Shown: positions 7,800 to 16,957, counted from the stretch's first letter. The stretch is 64,000 nucleotides of DNA from Bacteroidota bacterium (GCA_023450085.1 JAEXHI010000002.1:62001-126000), one strand, 5' to 3'. Program-made: numbers and translations. The notes: generated by a model not told the origin, from the sequence alone.

Positions 7800-8885
7800 T
7801 TAATTCGCGTCGTCCTTCACGTCGGCAGCAGTTTCAATAATTTTGCCGCCAGTTTTTAATTGGTTGCGTAGCATAGCTTCTTGTTCCCTACGATTTTTCA
7901 CAATGTGGATGGCCGCAAATAAAGCCTCCATGAACGAGGTAGGGTCAGCTTGGTTTTTGCCTGCAATATCATAGCCGGTGCCATGATCTGGAGAAGTACG
8001 TACGAATTTTAACCCAGCAGTATAGTTTACACCTGTTTCAAAAGCAATGGTTTTAAAAGGAATTAGGCCTTGATCATGGTACATGGCCAATACCGCGTCA
8101 AATTGTTTATAGGTGCCATTGCCAAAAAAACCATCAGCAGGATATGGGCCAAAGCTGATAATTCCTTTATCAAAAGCTTCTTGGATAGCTGGAGAGATAA
8201 TCTCAGCTTCTTCGTTGCCCAACAAGCCATTGTCGCTGGCATGTGGGTTAAGACCTAAAACGGCAATCTTCGGTTTTTCGATCCAGAAATCCTTTTTCAA
8301 GCTTTCATTGATCAATTGTAGTTTCTTAACGATTTTTTCTTTGGTAATGCTTTTGGCTACGTCCGCCACAGGAATATGCCCTGTTACCACGCCAACGCGT
8401 AAAAGATCGCTTACCAAAAACATTAACACATCATTACTTCCGCTGCGCTCCTGAAGATATTCGGTATGTCCAGGGAATTTAAAATCGGCAGATTGGATGT
8501 TGTTTTTGTTGATAGGAGCGGTTACCAATGCATCAATGGCACCACGAACTAGGTCGTCGGTAGCTTTTTGCAGTGAAATGAAAGCATATTTACCTCCAGT
8601 TTCATTGGCAGTGCCCAAATCTATTTTAATATCCTCGTCCCAACAGTTGATCATATTAGGTTTATGAGCAGCAGCAGCTTCTGCATTGGGGATTACATTA
8701 AACATGAACTCGCTTAAACGTAAATTTTTGCGGTGAAAAGAGGCAACTTTGGTATGGCCATAAACAATTGGTGTGCAATAATCTAAAATCTTGCTTTCGG
8801 CAAGTGTTTTTAAAATTACCTCTAAACCAATGCCGTTAATATCGCCTATACTAATACCTATCTTAACTTTGTTGCTCATGCTCAT
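7800..8885 (-). CDS. pdxA: 4-hydroxythreonine-4-phosphate dehydrogenase
   Basis: PdxA oxidises 4-phosphohydroxy-L-threonine in the DXP-dependent pyridoxal phosphate pathway. The 361-residue protein shows the family motifs VTAPINKNN, PGHTEYL (metal-ligand histidine) and AMYHDQGLIPFK (second metal-ligand region). An NAD-binding C-terminal part is also present. It is convergent with the small upstream gene and divergent from rsmA. Confidence 0.95.
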   Translation of the reverse strand: MSMSNKVKIGISIGDINGIGLEVILKTLAESKILDYCTPIVYGHTKVASFHRKNLRLSEFMFNVIPNAEAAAAHKPNMINCWDEDIKIDLGTANETGGKYAFISLQKATDDLVRGAIDALVTAPINKNNIQSADFKFPGHTEYLQERSGSNDVLMFLVSDLLRVGVVTGHIPVADVAKSITKEKIVKKLQLINESLKKDFWIEKPKIAVLGLNPHASDNGLLGNEEAEIISPAIQEAFDKGIISFGPYPADGFFGNGTYKQFDAVLAMYHDQGLIPFKTIAFETGVNYTAGLKFVRTSPDHGTGYDIAGKNQADPTSFMEALFAAIHIVKNRREQEAMLRNQLKTGGKIIETAADVKDDAN

Positions 8886-9111
8886 GTTTAAATTTAGCGC
8901 AAAATAAGGATTAGATGTGAAATATAAGACATGAGATGTGAGATTTGAGACACATCATCAGACTTTGGATACTTGTTTTCGAACTTGTTTTACCTTCTTA
9001 AGGTTTTAAAAAAGTACCACAAAGTGATGTTGTTCATAATGAAAAACACAGGTGTCTCTTGAAATACAACTCCTAGCAATCGTAATTCGTAAATCTACAA
9101 TCGTAAATCCT

Positions 9112-9119
9112 TACCTTTG
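9112..9119 (+). promoter_or_regulatory. -7 box immediately upstream of rsmA
   Basis: TACCTTTG matches TAnnTTTG exactly and ends 4 bases before the rsmA ATG, implying a very short or absent leader. It is embedded in repeat-like DNA (cgtaattcgtaaatctacaatcgtaaatcc). No TTG is seen 20 bases upstream. Confidence 0.45.
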
Positions 9120-9123
9120 GCAC

Positions 9124-9900
9124 ATGAGTTTAGTTAAAGCGAAGAAGCATCTAGGACAACATTTTTTAACAGATAAGAACATTGCACAAAAAATTGTGGA
9201 TGGACTTATCCATACTGATAAATACCGTCAAGTATTGGAGGTAGGGCCTGGGATGGGGATTTTATCGGATATTTTGTTGCAAAGGGAAGATTTGGAAACT
9301 TTTCTGATTGATATCGATGTGGAATCTTTCAACTTTCTTCGCGAAAAATATCCTCAGTTGGGCGATAGGCTCATTAATGGCGACTTTTTAAAACTCAGCT
9401 TCGAATCTATTTTCCCAGGAAAGTTTGCCGTAATTGGTAATTTTCCTTACAATATCTCTTCACAAATCTTATTCAGGATTTTAGAGAACCGCCAAAACAT
9501 TGTAGAAATGGTAGGCATGTTCCAAAAGGAAGTAGCCGAGCGTGTGGCCGCTAAACCTAGCACTAAAGAGTATGGCATTTTAAGTGTGCTTACCCAAGCT
9601 TACTATAATATCGATTACCTATTTACCGTAAAGCCAGGAACGTTTAATCCACCGCCAAAGGTTAATTCTGGCGTAATTCGTTTATCTAGAAATGGTGTAG
9701 AGCAATTGGGCTGTGATGAGAAGTTATTTTGGAGAGCAGTGAAAGCAGGCTTTAATCAACGTAGAAAAACATTGAGAAATGCGCTTTCTGCCGTGGTGCC
9801 AAGAGACAAACTGGGTGAACATCCTTTTTATGAAAAAAGAGCAGAACAACTTACCGTAGCTGATTTTATTGAGCTGACTAATTTTTTATCTACCCGATGA
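9124..9900 (+). CDS. rsmA: 16S rRNA (adenine1518/1519-N6)-dimethyltransferase
   Basis: RsmA/KsgA dimethylates two adenines in helix 45 of 16S rRNA. From the ATG at 9124 the protein is 258 residues and begins MSLVKAKKHLGQHFLTD, the diagnostic KsgA N-terminus. An upstream in-frame start would add unrelated residues. Motif I is EVGPGMGILSD and the catalytic motif IV is NFPYNISS. In E. coli pdxA and ksgA share an operon; here they are neighbours but divergent. Confidence 0.96.
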   Translation: MSLVKAKKHLGQHFLTDKNIAQKIVDGLIHTDKYRQVLEVGPGMGILSDILLQREDLETFLIDIDVESFNFLREKYPQLGDRLINGDFLKLSFESIFPGKFAVIGNFPYNISSQILFRILENRQNIVEMVGMFQKEVAERVAAKPSTKEYGILSVLTQAYYNIDYLFTVKPGTFNPPPKVNSGVIRLSRNGVEQLGCDEKLFWRAVKAGFNQRRKTLRNALSAVVPRDKLGEHPFYEKRAEQLTVADFIELTNFLSTR

Positions 9901-9937
9901 TGCAACTATAACTAAAAACCTTACGTCATTAACGGTA

Positions 9938-11092
9938 ATGAAGATTTCAATTTGTACACTCTTAATTTCATTGCTAGGACTGGCAGCCTTTGCCCAGCAA
10001 GATCAAAACCAGCAAGATTTGGATGCGTTATATCAGGCGATCCAAAAAATGCCTTCTTATAAAAAGTTGTTAAAAGGAGATGCCAGTTATCAGCGGCTTT
10101 ATGAAGAGGTTAAGGAAAAGGTAAAAGATGCAGACGAGAAAACTACTTTTAAGCAATTTAGTCGCTTAATTTATCCCATTAATGATAACCATCTGAATTT
10201 TTACCGAACGCCAGATTCGACTTTAAAATCAGCCTACGTTACTTTGCCCATCAATATTGATTCTTTGAAAAAGCAATTGGCACTAAAAGACAAAAATGAG
10301 CTGGAAGGTGTTTATTACATGGGAGAGTATGAGTTTGGACTTTATGCTGCCGACCAACAACATTACAATATGGTGCTGTTGAAAAATGGGATTTTAATGA
10401 GTGAAATTATTAAAACTCCTTATGGCGGATATGACTGTGTGCAATATGGAGGAAGAAATGTTCCCTATCAATTGATCAAAAACGTAAGATTGATCAATGG
10501 TGTGTTAATAGGGGTCCCATTTGTGAAGAGCAAGGAAAAGAGGTTTTCTACACTTGCCAAATCGGCTGAAAATTTCGAATATAAACCCCTAGATGATGAG
10601 ATGGGCTATTTGAGGTTAAGCAGCTTTGATGCGGATAATGCCAATATCAAAAAATCTGAAGAGTTTTTTAAAACTATTGATGGGCATTTGGCTTCAAAAT
10701 ATTTGATTGTAGACTTACGCAATAACAGCGGTGGAGCCTTTAAAACCTCACAAAAATTTATTGATCTCTTTAAAAAATATAAAGGCAAAATTTTTATCCT
10801 ACAAAACGCCCAAACCGTAAGCAATGCCGAGCAAGTCATTATTGCGTTAAAAGGTCAAAAAAATATAGTAACGCTTGGCGAACAATCTAAGGGGATGATT
10901 ACATTTGGCAGCAACTACGGAAAAACGATAAAGCTTCCCAGCGGTCGCTTTACCTTTTACCCAACGGATATGACTGGTGTTGACAAGGATCTTGCTCATG
11001 AAAGCAAGGGCGTTGATCCAGATGTGAAGCTAGATCCTTATAAGAGCGATTGGATTGAACAAACGCTCGAGTACATTAAAAAAACGCCTTAG
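9938..11092 (+). CDS. S41 family C-terminal-processing-like peptidase
   Basis: The 384-residue exported protein has a signal peptide (MKISICTLLISLLGLAAFAQ). Its S41 peptidase core spans about residues 220-370: YLRLSSF, then IVDLRNNSGG, then the nucleophile region NAQTVSNAEQ with the catalytic serine, then EQSKGMITFG with the likely general-base lysine. No PDZ domain is apparent, unlike classical CtpA. Substrate unknown; probably periplasmic. It precedes the hydroxyacid dehydrogenase by 2 bases. Confidence 0.85.
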   Translation: MKISICTLLISLLGLAAFAQQDQNQQDLDALYQAIQKMPSYKKLLKGDASYQRLYEEVKEKVKDADEKTTFKQFSRLIYPINDNHLNFYRTPDSTLKSAYVTLPINIDSLKKQLALKDKNELEGVYYMGEYEFGLYAADQQHYNMVLLKNGILMSEIIKTPYGGYDCVQYGGRNVPYQLIKNVRLINGVLIGVPFVKSKEKRFSTLAKSAENFEYKPLDDEMGYLRLSSFDADNANIKKSEEFFKTIDGHLASKYLIVDLRNNSGGAFKTSQKFIDLFKKYKGKIFILQNAQTVSNAEQVIIALKGQKNIVTLGEQSKGMITFGSNYGKTIKLPSGRFTFYPTDMTGVDKDLAHESKGVDPDVKLDPYKSDWIEQTLEYIKKTP

Positions 11093-11094
11093 GC

Positions 11095-12024
11095 ATGAGT
11101 AAAAAAATATTAATTGTAGACGATTTACATCCTGTTTTTAAAGAACGTGCTACAGCAATGGGATATATTGTTGACGATAGACCGTTGATTACCCGAGAAG
11201 AAACACTTGCAGCCGTTGCTGATTACGAAGGGATTGCCGTAAGGACCAAATTTAGGATAGACCAAGAAATTTTTGAGGCAGCGCCAAAGCTTGAGTTTGT
11301 AGCGAGGGCAGGAGCTGGACTTGATAACATTGATATCGACATTGCCAAGCAACGTAACATTGCTCTTTTGGCGGCTAATGAAGGGAATATGGATGCCGTA
11401 GGCGAACATGCCATTGGCTTGCTGTTGTCGTTAATGAACAATTTCCGCCAAGCTGATTTGCAGATCAGAAATGGTATTTGGGACCGTGAAGGTAACAGGG
11501 GTTACGAGCTGAAAGATAAAACGGTTGGCATTATTGGTTATGGTTTTATGGGGCAAAGTTTTGCCCGCAAACTATCGGGCTTTGGAGTAAATGTGCTGGC
11601 CTACGATAAATATAAAACCAGCTTTAGCGATGCCTATGCAAAGGAAGTGAGTATGGAAGAGATTGTGAAGCATAGTGACGTGTTGAGCCTACATATTCCA
11701 TTGACTAAAGAAACCAGGCAAATGGTCAACGACGAATATTTTTTTCATTTTAAAAAGCCTATCTTTTTCATCAATACCGCTAGGGGAGAAATTGTAAATA
11801 CCCAAGCAGTGCTCAACAATATTGCTAATGGCAAAATTATGGGGGCTGGCCTAGATGTATTGGAAAATGAAAAATTCCCAGCTTTGGCAGCGCAGTCTTG
11901 GTACGACTCGCTGAAAACCAATGAGAAAGTGATTTTAACGCCTCATGTGGGTGGCTGGACATTCGATTCTTATCGTAAAATTTCTGAAGTTTTAGCCCAG
12001 AAATTAGAGAATATGAATAGATAA
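11095..12024 (+). CDS. NAD-dependent D-2-hydroxyacid dehydrogenase
   Basis: A 309-residue enzyme of the phosphoglycerate dehydrogenase superfamily. It has the Rossmann motif VGIIGYGFMGQSFA, catalytic Arg in NTARGE, the Glu region LDVLENE, and catalytic His in TPHVGGWT. No regulatory ACT domain is present. The start follows the S41 peptidase stop by 2 bases, so the two are probably co-transcribed. Candidates include D-3-phosphoglycerate or another short 2-hydroxy acid; sequence alone does not decide. Confidence 0.88.
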   Translation: MSKKILIVDDLHPVFKERATAMGYIVDDRPLITREETLAAVADYEGIAVRTKFRIDQEIFEAAPKLEFVARAGAGLDNIDIDIAKQRNIALLAANEGNMDAVGEHAIGLLLSLMNNFRQADLQIRNGIWDREGNRGYELKDKTVGIIGYGFMGQSFARKLSGFGVNVLAYDKYKTSFSDAYAKEVSMEEIVKHSDVLSLHIPLTKETRQMVNDEYFFHFKKPIFFINTARGEIVNTQAVLNNIANGKIMGAGLDVLENEKFPALAAQSWYDSLKTNEKVILTPHVGGWTFDSYRKISEVLAQKLENMNR

Positions 12025-12115
12025 TTTGTTAAATTGGCACAAACAAAACAATTTAGACAAGTATAAGCGGAGAAACGATTTTTCAAAACTTGTACCTCTC
12101 GATTCGTATCTAATT

Positions 12116-12592
12116 ATGGCTAAGCATCATATATACAAAACCAACTTGGTTTGGGTAGGCAACAAAGGTTCGGGTACAATGGATTACCGTTCGTACGATC
12201 GTGATTTTACCGTTGAAATAGAAGGTAAAATGCCCATTCAGGGTTCTTCTGATTCGGTTTTTTTAGGCGATAAATCAAAGTATAATCCCGAAGATTTGCT
12301 GCTTTCCTCTGTATCATCTTGCCACATGCTATGGTATTTGCACCTGTGTTCTAAAAACGGTATCGTAGTGATAGAGTATACGGACAACGCCACAGGAACG
12401 ATGACTGAAAATGCGGATGGTAGCGGTAAGTTCACCGAAATATTGTTGCAGCCACAGGTCGTTATTTCAAAACCAGAAGACATTTCTTGGGCCAATTCTT
12501 TACACGCCGAAGCCAGTAGAATGTGCTTTATTGCCAGTTCGCTTAACTTCCCAGTAAAGCATCAAGCCAGCTGTACCGCTATAGGCAAATAA
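12116..12592 (+). CDS. OsmC family peroxiredoxin-like protein
   Basis: OsmC/Ohr proteins reduce organic hydroperoxides through two cysteines. The 158 residues from ATG 12116 contain LLLSSVSSCHMLWYLHLC, with the first redox cysteine on the central helix, and ASRMCFIASS, with the second. The N-terminus HHIYKTNLVWVGNKGSG fits the YhfA-like branch. An earlier in-frame start would add a basic non-homologous stretch. It is possibly a thiol peroxidase induced by stress. Confidence 0.88.
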   Translation: MAKHHIYKTNLVWVGNKGSGTMDYRSYDRDFTVEIEGKMPIQGSSDSVFLGDKSKYNPEDLLLSSVSSCHMLWYLHLCSKNGIVVIEYTDNATGTMTENADGSGKFTEILLQPQVVISKPEDISWANSLHAEASRMCFIASSLNFPVKHQASCTAIGK

Positions 12593-12606
12593 CATTTTCC
12601 TTTTAA

Positions 12607-12674
12607 AATACCTAAAAATGGGTATTGTATAGGCTAGCCCATTCATTCATATTTACTGGTATTTAAATATCAGT
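12607..12674 (+). promoter_or_regulatory. Two inverted repeats before the ELWxxDGT gene
   Basis: AATACC-taaaaatg-GGTATT (12607-12626) is followed by ACTGGTATTTAAATATCAGT (12655-12674), a 20-bp near-perfect palindrome 6 bases before the start codon. They are plausible regulator sites or a translation-controlling hairpin. No known factor is assigned. Confidence 0.4.
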
Positions 12675-12680
12675 TACAGT

Positions 12681-15600
12681 ATGAAAAGGACATTGTTTTT
12701 CCTGTTTTTTATTTTTGTCGCTTACGTAAAAGGCCAGATTCCTTATTTGGTGAAGGATGCAAATTCCTCTGGAGCTCTAGTATCCTCGGGACCTAGCTAT
12801 ACCATTGAAGTTGGTGGAAGTATATATTTTGTGGCCAGAGATGCTGCTAATGGTTCTGAATTATGGAAGACTGATGGAACAGAAGCAGGTACCGTGTTGG
12901 TGAAAGATATTAGGGCGGGTAGTTTGGGTTCAAATCCACAATCCCTAACCAATGTAAACGGCGTGCTGTACTTTGTTGCCGAGGATGGTGTAAACGGCTA
13001 TGAAGTTTGGAAGAGTAACGGTACCACTGCAGGCACAGTAATGGTAAAAGATATTAGAACGAGTATTGGAGGATACGTTCCCTACTCACTTACCAATGTA
13101 AATGGCACCTTGTTTTTTGCAGCAGACGATGGGGTTAACGGACTAGAGCTATGGAAAAGTGATGGCACTGCTGCGGGAACAGTAATGGTGAAGGATATTG
13201 TTAGTGGGGCTAGTTCGGGATTCCCCCGCCTATTTGCCAACGTAAATGGCACTTTGTTTTTTGCAGCCGATAATGGTACCAATGGCGAAGAACTTTGGAA
13301 GAGTGACGGTACTACTGCTGGGACTATGATGGTAAAAGATATCAATGCAGGTATTGGGACAAGTACGCTCGACAATCTTTTGAATGTAAATGGCACACTC
13401 TATTTTACAGCAGATAATGGTGCCAACGGTATTGAGCTCTGGAAGAGTAACGGCACTATTGCAGGCACGGTAATGGTGAGCGATCTGAATGTTGGTTCCG
13501 GTAATTCTGATATCACAAACTTGACCAATGTTAACGGAACCCTATATTTTATTTTAGGAAATGGATCGTTAGCAAGTAAAGTAATGAAGAGTAACGGCAC
13601 AGCGGTGGGAACGGTTACCGTTAAAGATTTTTCTTCTGAGTCTCGTCCCTATGGTTTAACGGCCAATGGTAGCCTTCTTTATTTTGCGATTAATAATAAC
13701 GTGGGTGAAGCTGAATTATGGAAAAGTAATGGTACTACGGTTGGCACTACGCTAATCAAAAAAATATATAGTGGAAATTCTTTCAATCAAGCTTCTAATT
13801 TTTTGATGGTAGGCAGCACCCTATATTTTTCTGCCGTTGATAATGTGAACAATCGTGAGCTATGGAAAAGCGACGGTACTGCCGCAGGAACGGTAATGGT
13901 AAAAGACATAGCTTCAGGAAACATTGGGTCTAGCCCTAGTGCTTTTGCAACACTTAACAGTACCTTATATTTCTCGGCTTATGATGCGATAAACGGCTTT
14001 GAGCTATGGAAAAGTGATGGGACTGCCGCTGGCACGTTGATGATCAAGGATATTTACATAGGTACGGGAAATGCAAACCCCCAACTATTTACTTTAGTAG
14101 GTAATCAAGTGTTTTACGTTGCAGATAATGGTGTAGATGGGAATGAGCTTTGGAAAACAGACGGCACTCTTAACGGTACAAGTATGGTCAAAGACATTTA
14201 TCCGGGAAGTGGCATGCCTAACCTTTTAAAACTTACCAATGTTAATGGTACTTTATTCTTCTCGGCTAATAATGGACCTCAAGGCCAAGAACTTTGGAAG
14301 AGTGACGGCACGACCGCAGGAACGGTGCTGGTCAAAGATATTTATCCAGGTGGTTTGGGGTCTAATCCCTCAAATCTGACGAACATTAATGGTACCTTAT
14401 ATTTCTCGGCCAATAACGGAACCCAAGGAACAGAGCTTTGGAAGAGCGATGGCACGGCTGCAGGAACGGTGCTGGTAAAAGATGTTTATCCCAGCAGTGG
14501 AGATGCTTATGTAGATCTTTTTATAAACGTAAATGGTACCCTGTTTTTTGTGGCAAGTGATGGGATAAACGGCAGGGAGCTTTGGAAAAGTGACGGTACT
14601 ACGGCAGGGACTCTGATGGTAAAAGATATTTATAGTGGATCGTTTGATAGCGGTATTAATAATATGACCAACGTGAATGGTACCCTGTTTTTCTCTGTTA
14701 ATGACGGCCTAAATGGCTACGAACTTTGGAAGAGTGATGGTACCACAGCGGGTACCACATTGGTGAAAGATATACGAGTAGGTGCATTGGGTTCATCTCC
14801 AGTGAATATGCTAGGTGTAGGTTCCATCTTGTATTTTGCAGCCACCGACGGTTTTAGTGGTCACGAACTTTGGAAAAGCGATGGCACCACAGCAGGTACC
14901 GTAATGGTAAAGGATATTTGGAGTGGTAGTATTGGTTCAAGCCCTGTCAATATGGTTAATCATAACGGAACTTTGTTTTTTACAGGAAACGATGGTACCA
15001 ATGGTAGTGAGCTTTGGAAAAGTGACGGCACCACTGCGGGTACTGTGATGGTGAAAGATATTGTTAGTGGAGCAGGTTCTTCTGGCCCGTCACAGCTCGT
15101 TAGTGTGGGAAATGCTCTATTCTTCTCGGCTACTAACGGTGTTGATGGGGTGGAACTTTGGAAAAGTGATGGTACTGCGGGGGGTACACAAATGGTACAT
15201 AATATCAGGAGCGGAATATCAAATTCTTCTCCTCTTTACCTTACCAGATTGAATAATCTTTTACTATTTAGTGCCGATGATGGCACAGCCGGTACGGAGC
15301 TTTGGGCATTGGAAATTTCATCGGAAGTGTTGCCCATCAGATGGCTAAAGTTTAATGCCAAGCTGGGACTTGATAAAAAGACGGAGCTAAGCTGGAGCGT
15401 AGAGGAAAGGGAAGTTGTTGCTTATGAAATTGAGCGCAGTAGCGATGGAAAAAAATTCGAAAAGTTAGCAATACTTAAATCATCAGGTAATGGAACTAAT
15501 CACTATCAATTTATCGATAATAGCCCTTTTTTAAAAGATAATTCCATTACCTATTATCGCATTAAACAAACTGAACTTAATGGTACGAGCACCTACAGCG

Positions 15601-15839
15601 AGATTGATTTTGTAAAGAATGATATAGGCGACGTCACGATATTTCCAAACCCTGTGGCAGATAGATTGACGATACAATCGAAGACAAAGCAATTGGCCAA
15701 GGTGTTTGATGTAAGCGGCAAACAAATATGGCAAAAGCAATTACAGATTGGTGAAAATACCTTTTCTAATTTTGATTGGCCTACAGGGGTTTATGTGCTT
15801 AAAGTGGCCGAAAAAGGATACAAGTTGGTTAAACAATAG
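12681..15839 (+). CDS. ELWxxDGT-repeat surface protein with T9SS type A sorting domain
   Basis: This 1052-residue exported protein has a signal peptide (to about VKGQ), then 17 complete repeats of about 48 residues plus one partial. Each contains ELWKSDGTxAGTxMVKDI followed by NVNGTLFFxAxDGxNG. Copy 6 (SKVMKSNGT) is degenerate. The repeats should fold as beta-propeller blades. After a fibronectin-like segment (about 880-970), a C-terminal domain starting VTIFPNPVADRLTIQ and ending VYVLKVAEKGYKLVKQ is a type A sorting signal for type IX secretion. It should be cell-surface or released. Function is unknown; adhesion or carbohydrate binding is only a guess. Confidence 0.92.
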   Translation: MKRTLFFLFFIFVAYVKGQIPYLVKDANSSGALVSSGPSYTIEVGGSIYFVARDAANGSELWKTDGTEAGTVLVKDIRAGSLGSNPQSLTNVNGVLYFVAEDGVNGYEVWKSNGTTAGTVMVKDIRTSIGGYVPYSLTNVNGTLFFAADDGVNGLELWKSDGTAAGTVMVKDIVSGASSGFPRLFANVNGTLFFAADNGTNGEELWKSDGTTAGTMMVKDINAGIGTSTLDNLLNVNGTLYFTADNGANGIELWKSNGTIAGTVMVSDLNVGSGNSDITNLTNVNGTLYFILGNGSLASKVMKSNGTAVGTVTVKDFSSESRPYGLTANGSLLYFAINNNVGEAELWKSNGTTVGTTLIKKIYSGNSFNQASNFLMVGSTLYFSAVDNVNNRELWKSDGTAAGTVMVKDIASGNIGSSPSAFATLNSTLYFSAYDAINGFELWKSDGTAAGTLMIKDIYIGTGNANPQLFTLVGNQVFYVADNGVDGNELWKTDGTLNGTSMVKDIYPGSGMPNLLKLTNVNGTLFFSANNGPQGQELWKSDGTTAGTVLVKDIYPGGLGSNPSNLTNINGTLYFSANNGTQGTELWKSDGTAAGTVLVKDVYPSSGDAYVDLFINVNGTLFFVASDGINGRELWKSDGTTAGTLMVKDIYSGSFDSGINNMTNVNGTLFFSVNDGLNGYELWKSDGTTAGTTLVKDIRVGALGSSPVNMLGVGSILYFAATDGFSGHELWKSDGTTAGTVMVKDIWSGSIGSSPVNMVNHNGTLFFTGNDGTNGSELWKSDGTTAGTVMVKDIVSGAGSSGPSQLVSVGNALFFSATNGVDGVELWKSDGTAGGTQMVHNIRSGISNSSPLYLTRLNNLLLFSADDGTAGTELWALEISSEVLPIRWLKFNAKLGLDKKTELSWSVEEREVVAYEIERSSDGKKFEKLAILKSSGNGTNHYQFIDNSPFLKDNSITYYRIKQTELNGTSTYSEIDFVKNDIGDVTIFPNPVADRLTIQSKTKQLAKVFDVSGKQIWQKQLQIGENTFSNFDWPTGVYVLKVAEKGYKLVKQ

Positions 15840-15882
15840 GTGTTGATATGACCCGTTGGAGACTAAAAATTCCATCAATTTA

Positions 15883-15914
15883 TTTGCTTTTATAGTTTTA
15901 GGCTTATATCTTCG
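15883..15914 (+). promoter_or_regulatory. Predicted greA promoter
   Basis: TTTG at 15883-15886 and TATCTTCG at 15907-15914 are separated by 20 bases. The spacing is exact for the Bacteroidota housekeeping promoter; the -7 box has one mismatch to TAnnTTTG. Transcription would begin near 15920, just before a terminator-like hairpin. Confidence 0.5.
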
Positions 15915-15928
15915 TTTTTAACACAAAG

Positions 15929-15973
15929 CAAGACTATGTAGGTTAATCACCCATGTAGTCTTGTTTGTTTTTT
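15929..15973 (+). terminator. Terminator-like hairpin in the greA leader
   Basis: CAAGACTA (15929-15936) pairs with TAGTCTTG (15956-15963), with an inner GGT/ACC pair. TTTGTTTTTT follows at 15964-15973. It could end the ELWxxDGT transcript, or attenuate greA, since a promoter lies just upstream of it. Confidence 0.65.
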
Positions 15974-16001
15974 AAGAGGATTAAAGAAAAGAAATAGCGT
16001 T

Positions 16002-16475
16002 ATGGCAGAAATTACCTACTACACTAAAGAAGGGTTAGATAAACTTAAAGAAGAATTACATCAGTTAAAAACTGAAGGGAGATCATCAATAGCGAAAGCC
16101 ATTGCTGAAGCCCGTGATAAAGGTGATCTATCGGAAAATGCAGAGTATGATGCAGCCAAAGAAGCACAAGGTTTGCATGAAGCAAAGATTGCAAAATTAG
16201 AAACGGTATTGGCTAACTCTAGGTTGCTAGATGAGTCGAAGTTAGACTTGTCAAAAGTATTAGCACTTTCTATCGTTAAAATAAAAAATGTAAAAAACGG
16301 CGCCACCATGACCTACCAGTTGGTAGCTGAAAGTGAAGCTGATTTAAAATCAGGAAAAATCTCTGTAAAATCACCTATTGCTCAAGGTTTGTTGGGTAAG
16401 TCTGTAGGTGATAAAACTGAAATAGAAGTGCCAGCAGGCAAAATCGAATTCGAAATTCTGGAAATCTCTAGATAA
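16002..16475 (+). CDS. greA: Transcription elongation factor GreA
   Basis: GreA rescues backtracked RNA polymerase by stimulating transcript cleavage. The 157 residues show the N-terminal coiled coil with tip acidic residues (EARDKGDLSENAEYDAAKEA, about 39-58) and the C-terminal FKBP-like domain (SPIAQGLLGKSVGDKTEIEVP). Length is typical. It is followed at 74 bases by a HIT-family gene, with a 21-bp perfect hairpin between them. Confidence 0.96.
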   Translation: MAEITYYTKEGLDKLKEELHQLKTEGRSSIAKAIAEARDKGDLSENAEYDAAKEAQGLHEAKIAKLETVLANSRLLDESKLDLSKVLALSIVKIKNVKNGATMTYQLVAESEADLKSGKISVKSPIAQGLLGKSVGDKTEIEVPAGKIEFEILEISR

Positions 16476-16482
16476 TAATTGA

Positions 16483-16538
16483 GCCTAAAGCTTAAGGCTT
16501 AAAGCGATGTAGTTTTAAGCCTTAAGCTTTAGGCTTTT
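16483..16538 (+). terminator. 21-bp perfect inverted repeat between greA and the HIT gene
   Basis: Positions 16483-16503 and 16514-16534 are exact reverse complements with a 10-base loop; core arm CTAAAGCTTAAGGC. TTTT follows. It could terminate greA transcription or stabilise its 3' end. The composition (aagcttaaggcttaaag) is like other repeats in this genome, so an interspersed-repeat origin is possible. Confidence 0.6.
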
Positions 16539-16549
16539 AGCTTAAATTT

Positions 16550-16942
16550 ATGGCAAGCATCTTTTCTAAAATAGTAGCGGGAGATATCCCAGCGCACAAA
16601 GTAGCGGAAACCGAAGATTTTTTGGCTTTTTTGGATATCAGTCCTTTGGTGTTGGGCCACACTTTGGTGATACCCAAAAAAGAGGTGGATTACATTTTTG
16701 ATGTAGATGACGAGCTTTACCAAGGCTTGATGTTGTTTGCAAAGCGAGTAGCAGCAGGCATTAAAAAAGCTTATCCTTGCGATAGGGTTGGGGTAGCGGT
16801 AATTGGTTTGGAAGTGCCACATGCCCATGTGCACCTCATTCCTATTAACCACATGAACGACATGAACTTTGCCAATCCTAAATTGAAACTTAGCCAAGAG
16901 CAATTGGCTGAAGTAGCAGCGAAGATTAAGACAGAGCTGTAA
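16550..16942 (+). CDS. HIT family nucleotide hydrolase
   Basis: A 130-residue histidine-triad protein: the catalytic HxHxHxx motif is PHAHVHLIPI, preceded by the nucleotide-binding region FLDISPLVLGHTLVIPKKEV. It is likely a purine nucleoside phosphoramidase/AMP-lysine hydrolase of the HinT type. It follows greA, a neighbourhood often kept in Bacteroidota. Length and motif are intact. Confidence 0.93.
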   Translation: MASIFSKIVAGDIPAHKVAETEDFLAFLDISPLVLGHTLVIPKKEVDYIFDVDDELYQGLMLFAKRVAAGIKKAYPCDRVGVAVIGLEVPHAHVHLIPINHMNDMNFANPKLKLSQEQLAEVAAKIKTEL

Positions 16943-16957
16943 TCTTAATTTTTTGCT

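Noticed and set aside
7800..9900. pdxA and rsmA adjacency as evidence of an E. coli-like operon
   Set aside because: The genes are divergent here, so they cannot share a transcript; noted only as a conserved neighbourhood.
12681..15839. Regular DNA repeats that might suggest a CRISPR array or satellite
   Set aside because: The period matches about 48-codon protein repeats in a single long frame with codon-position variation.
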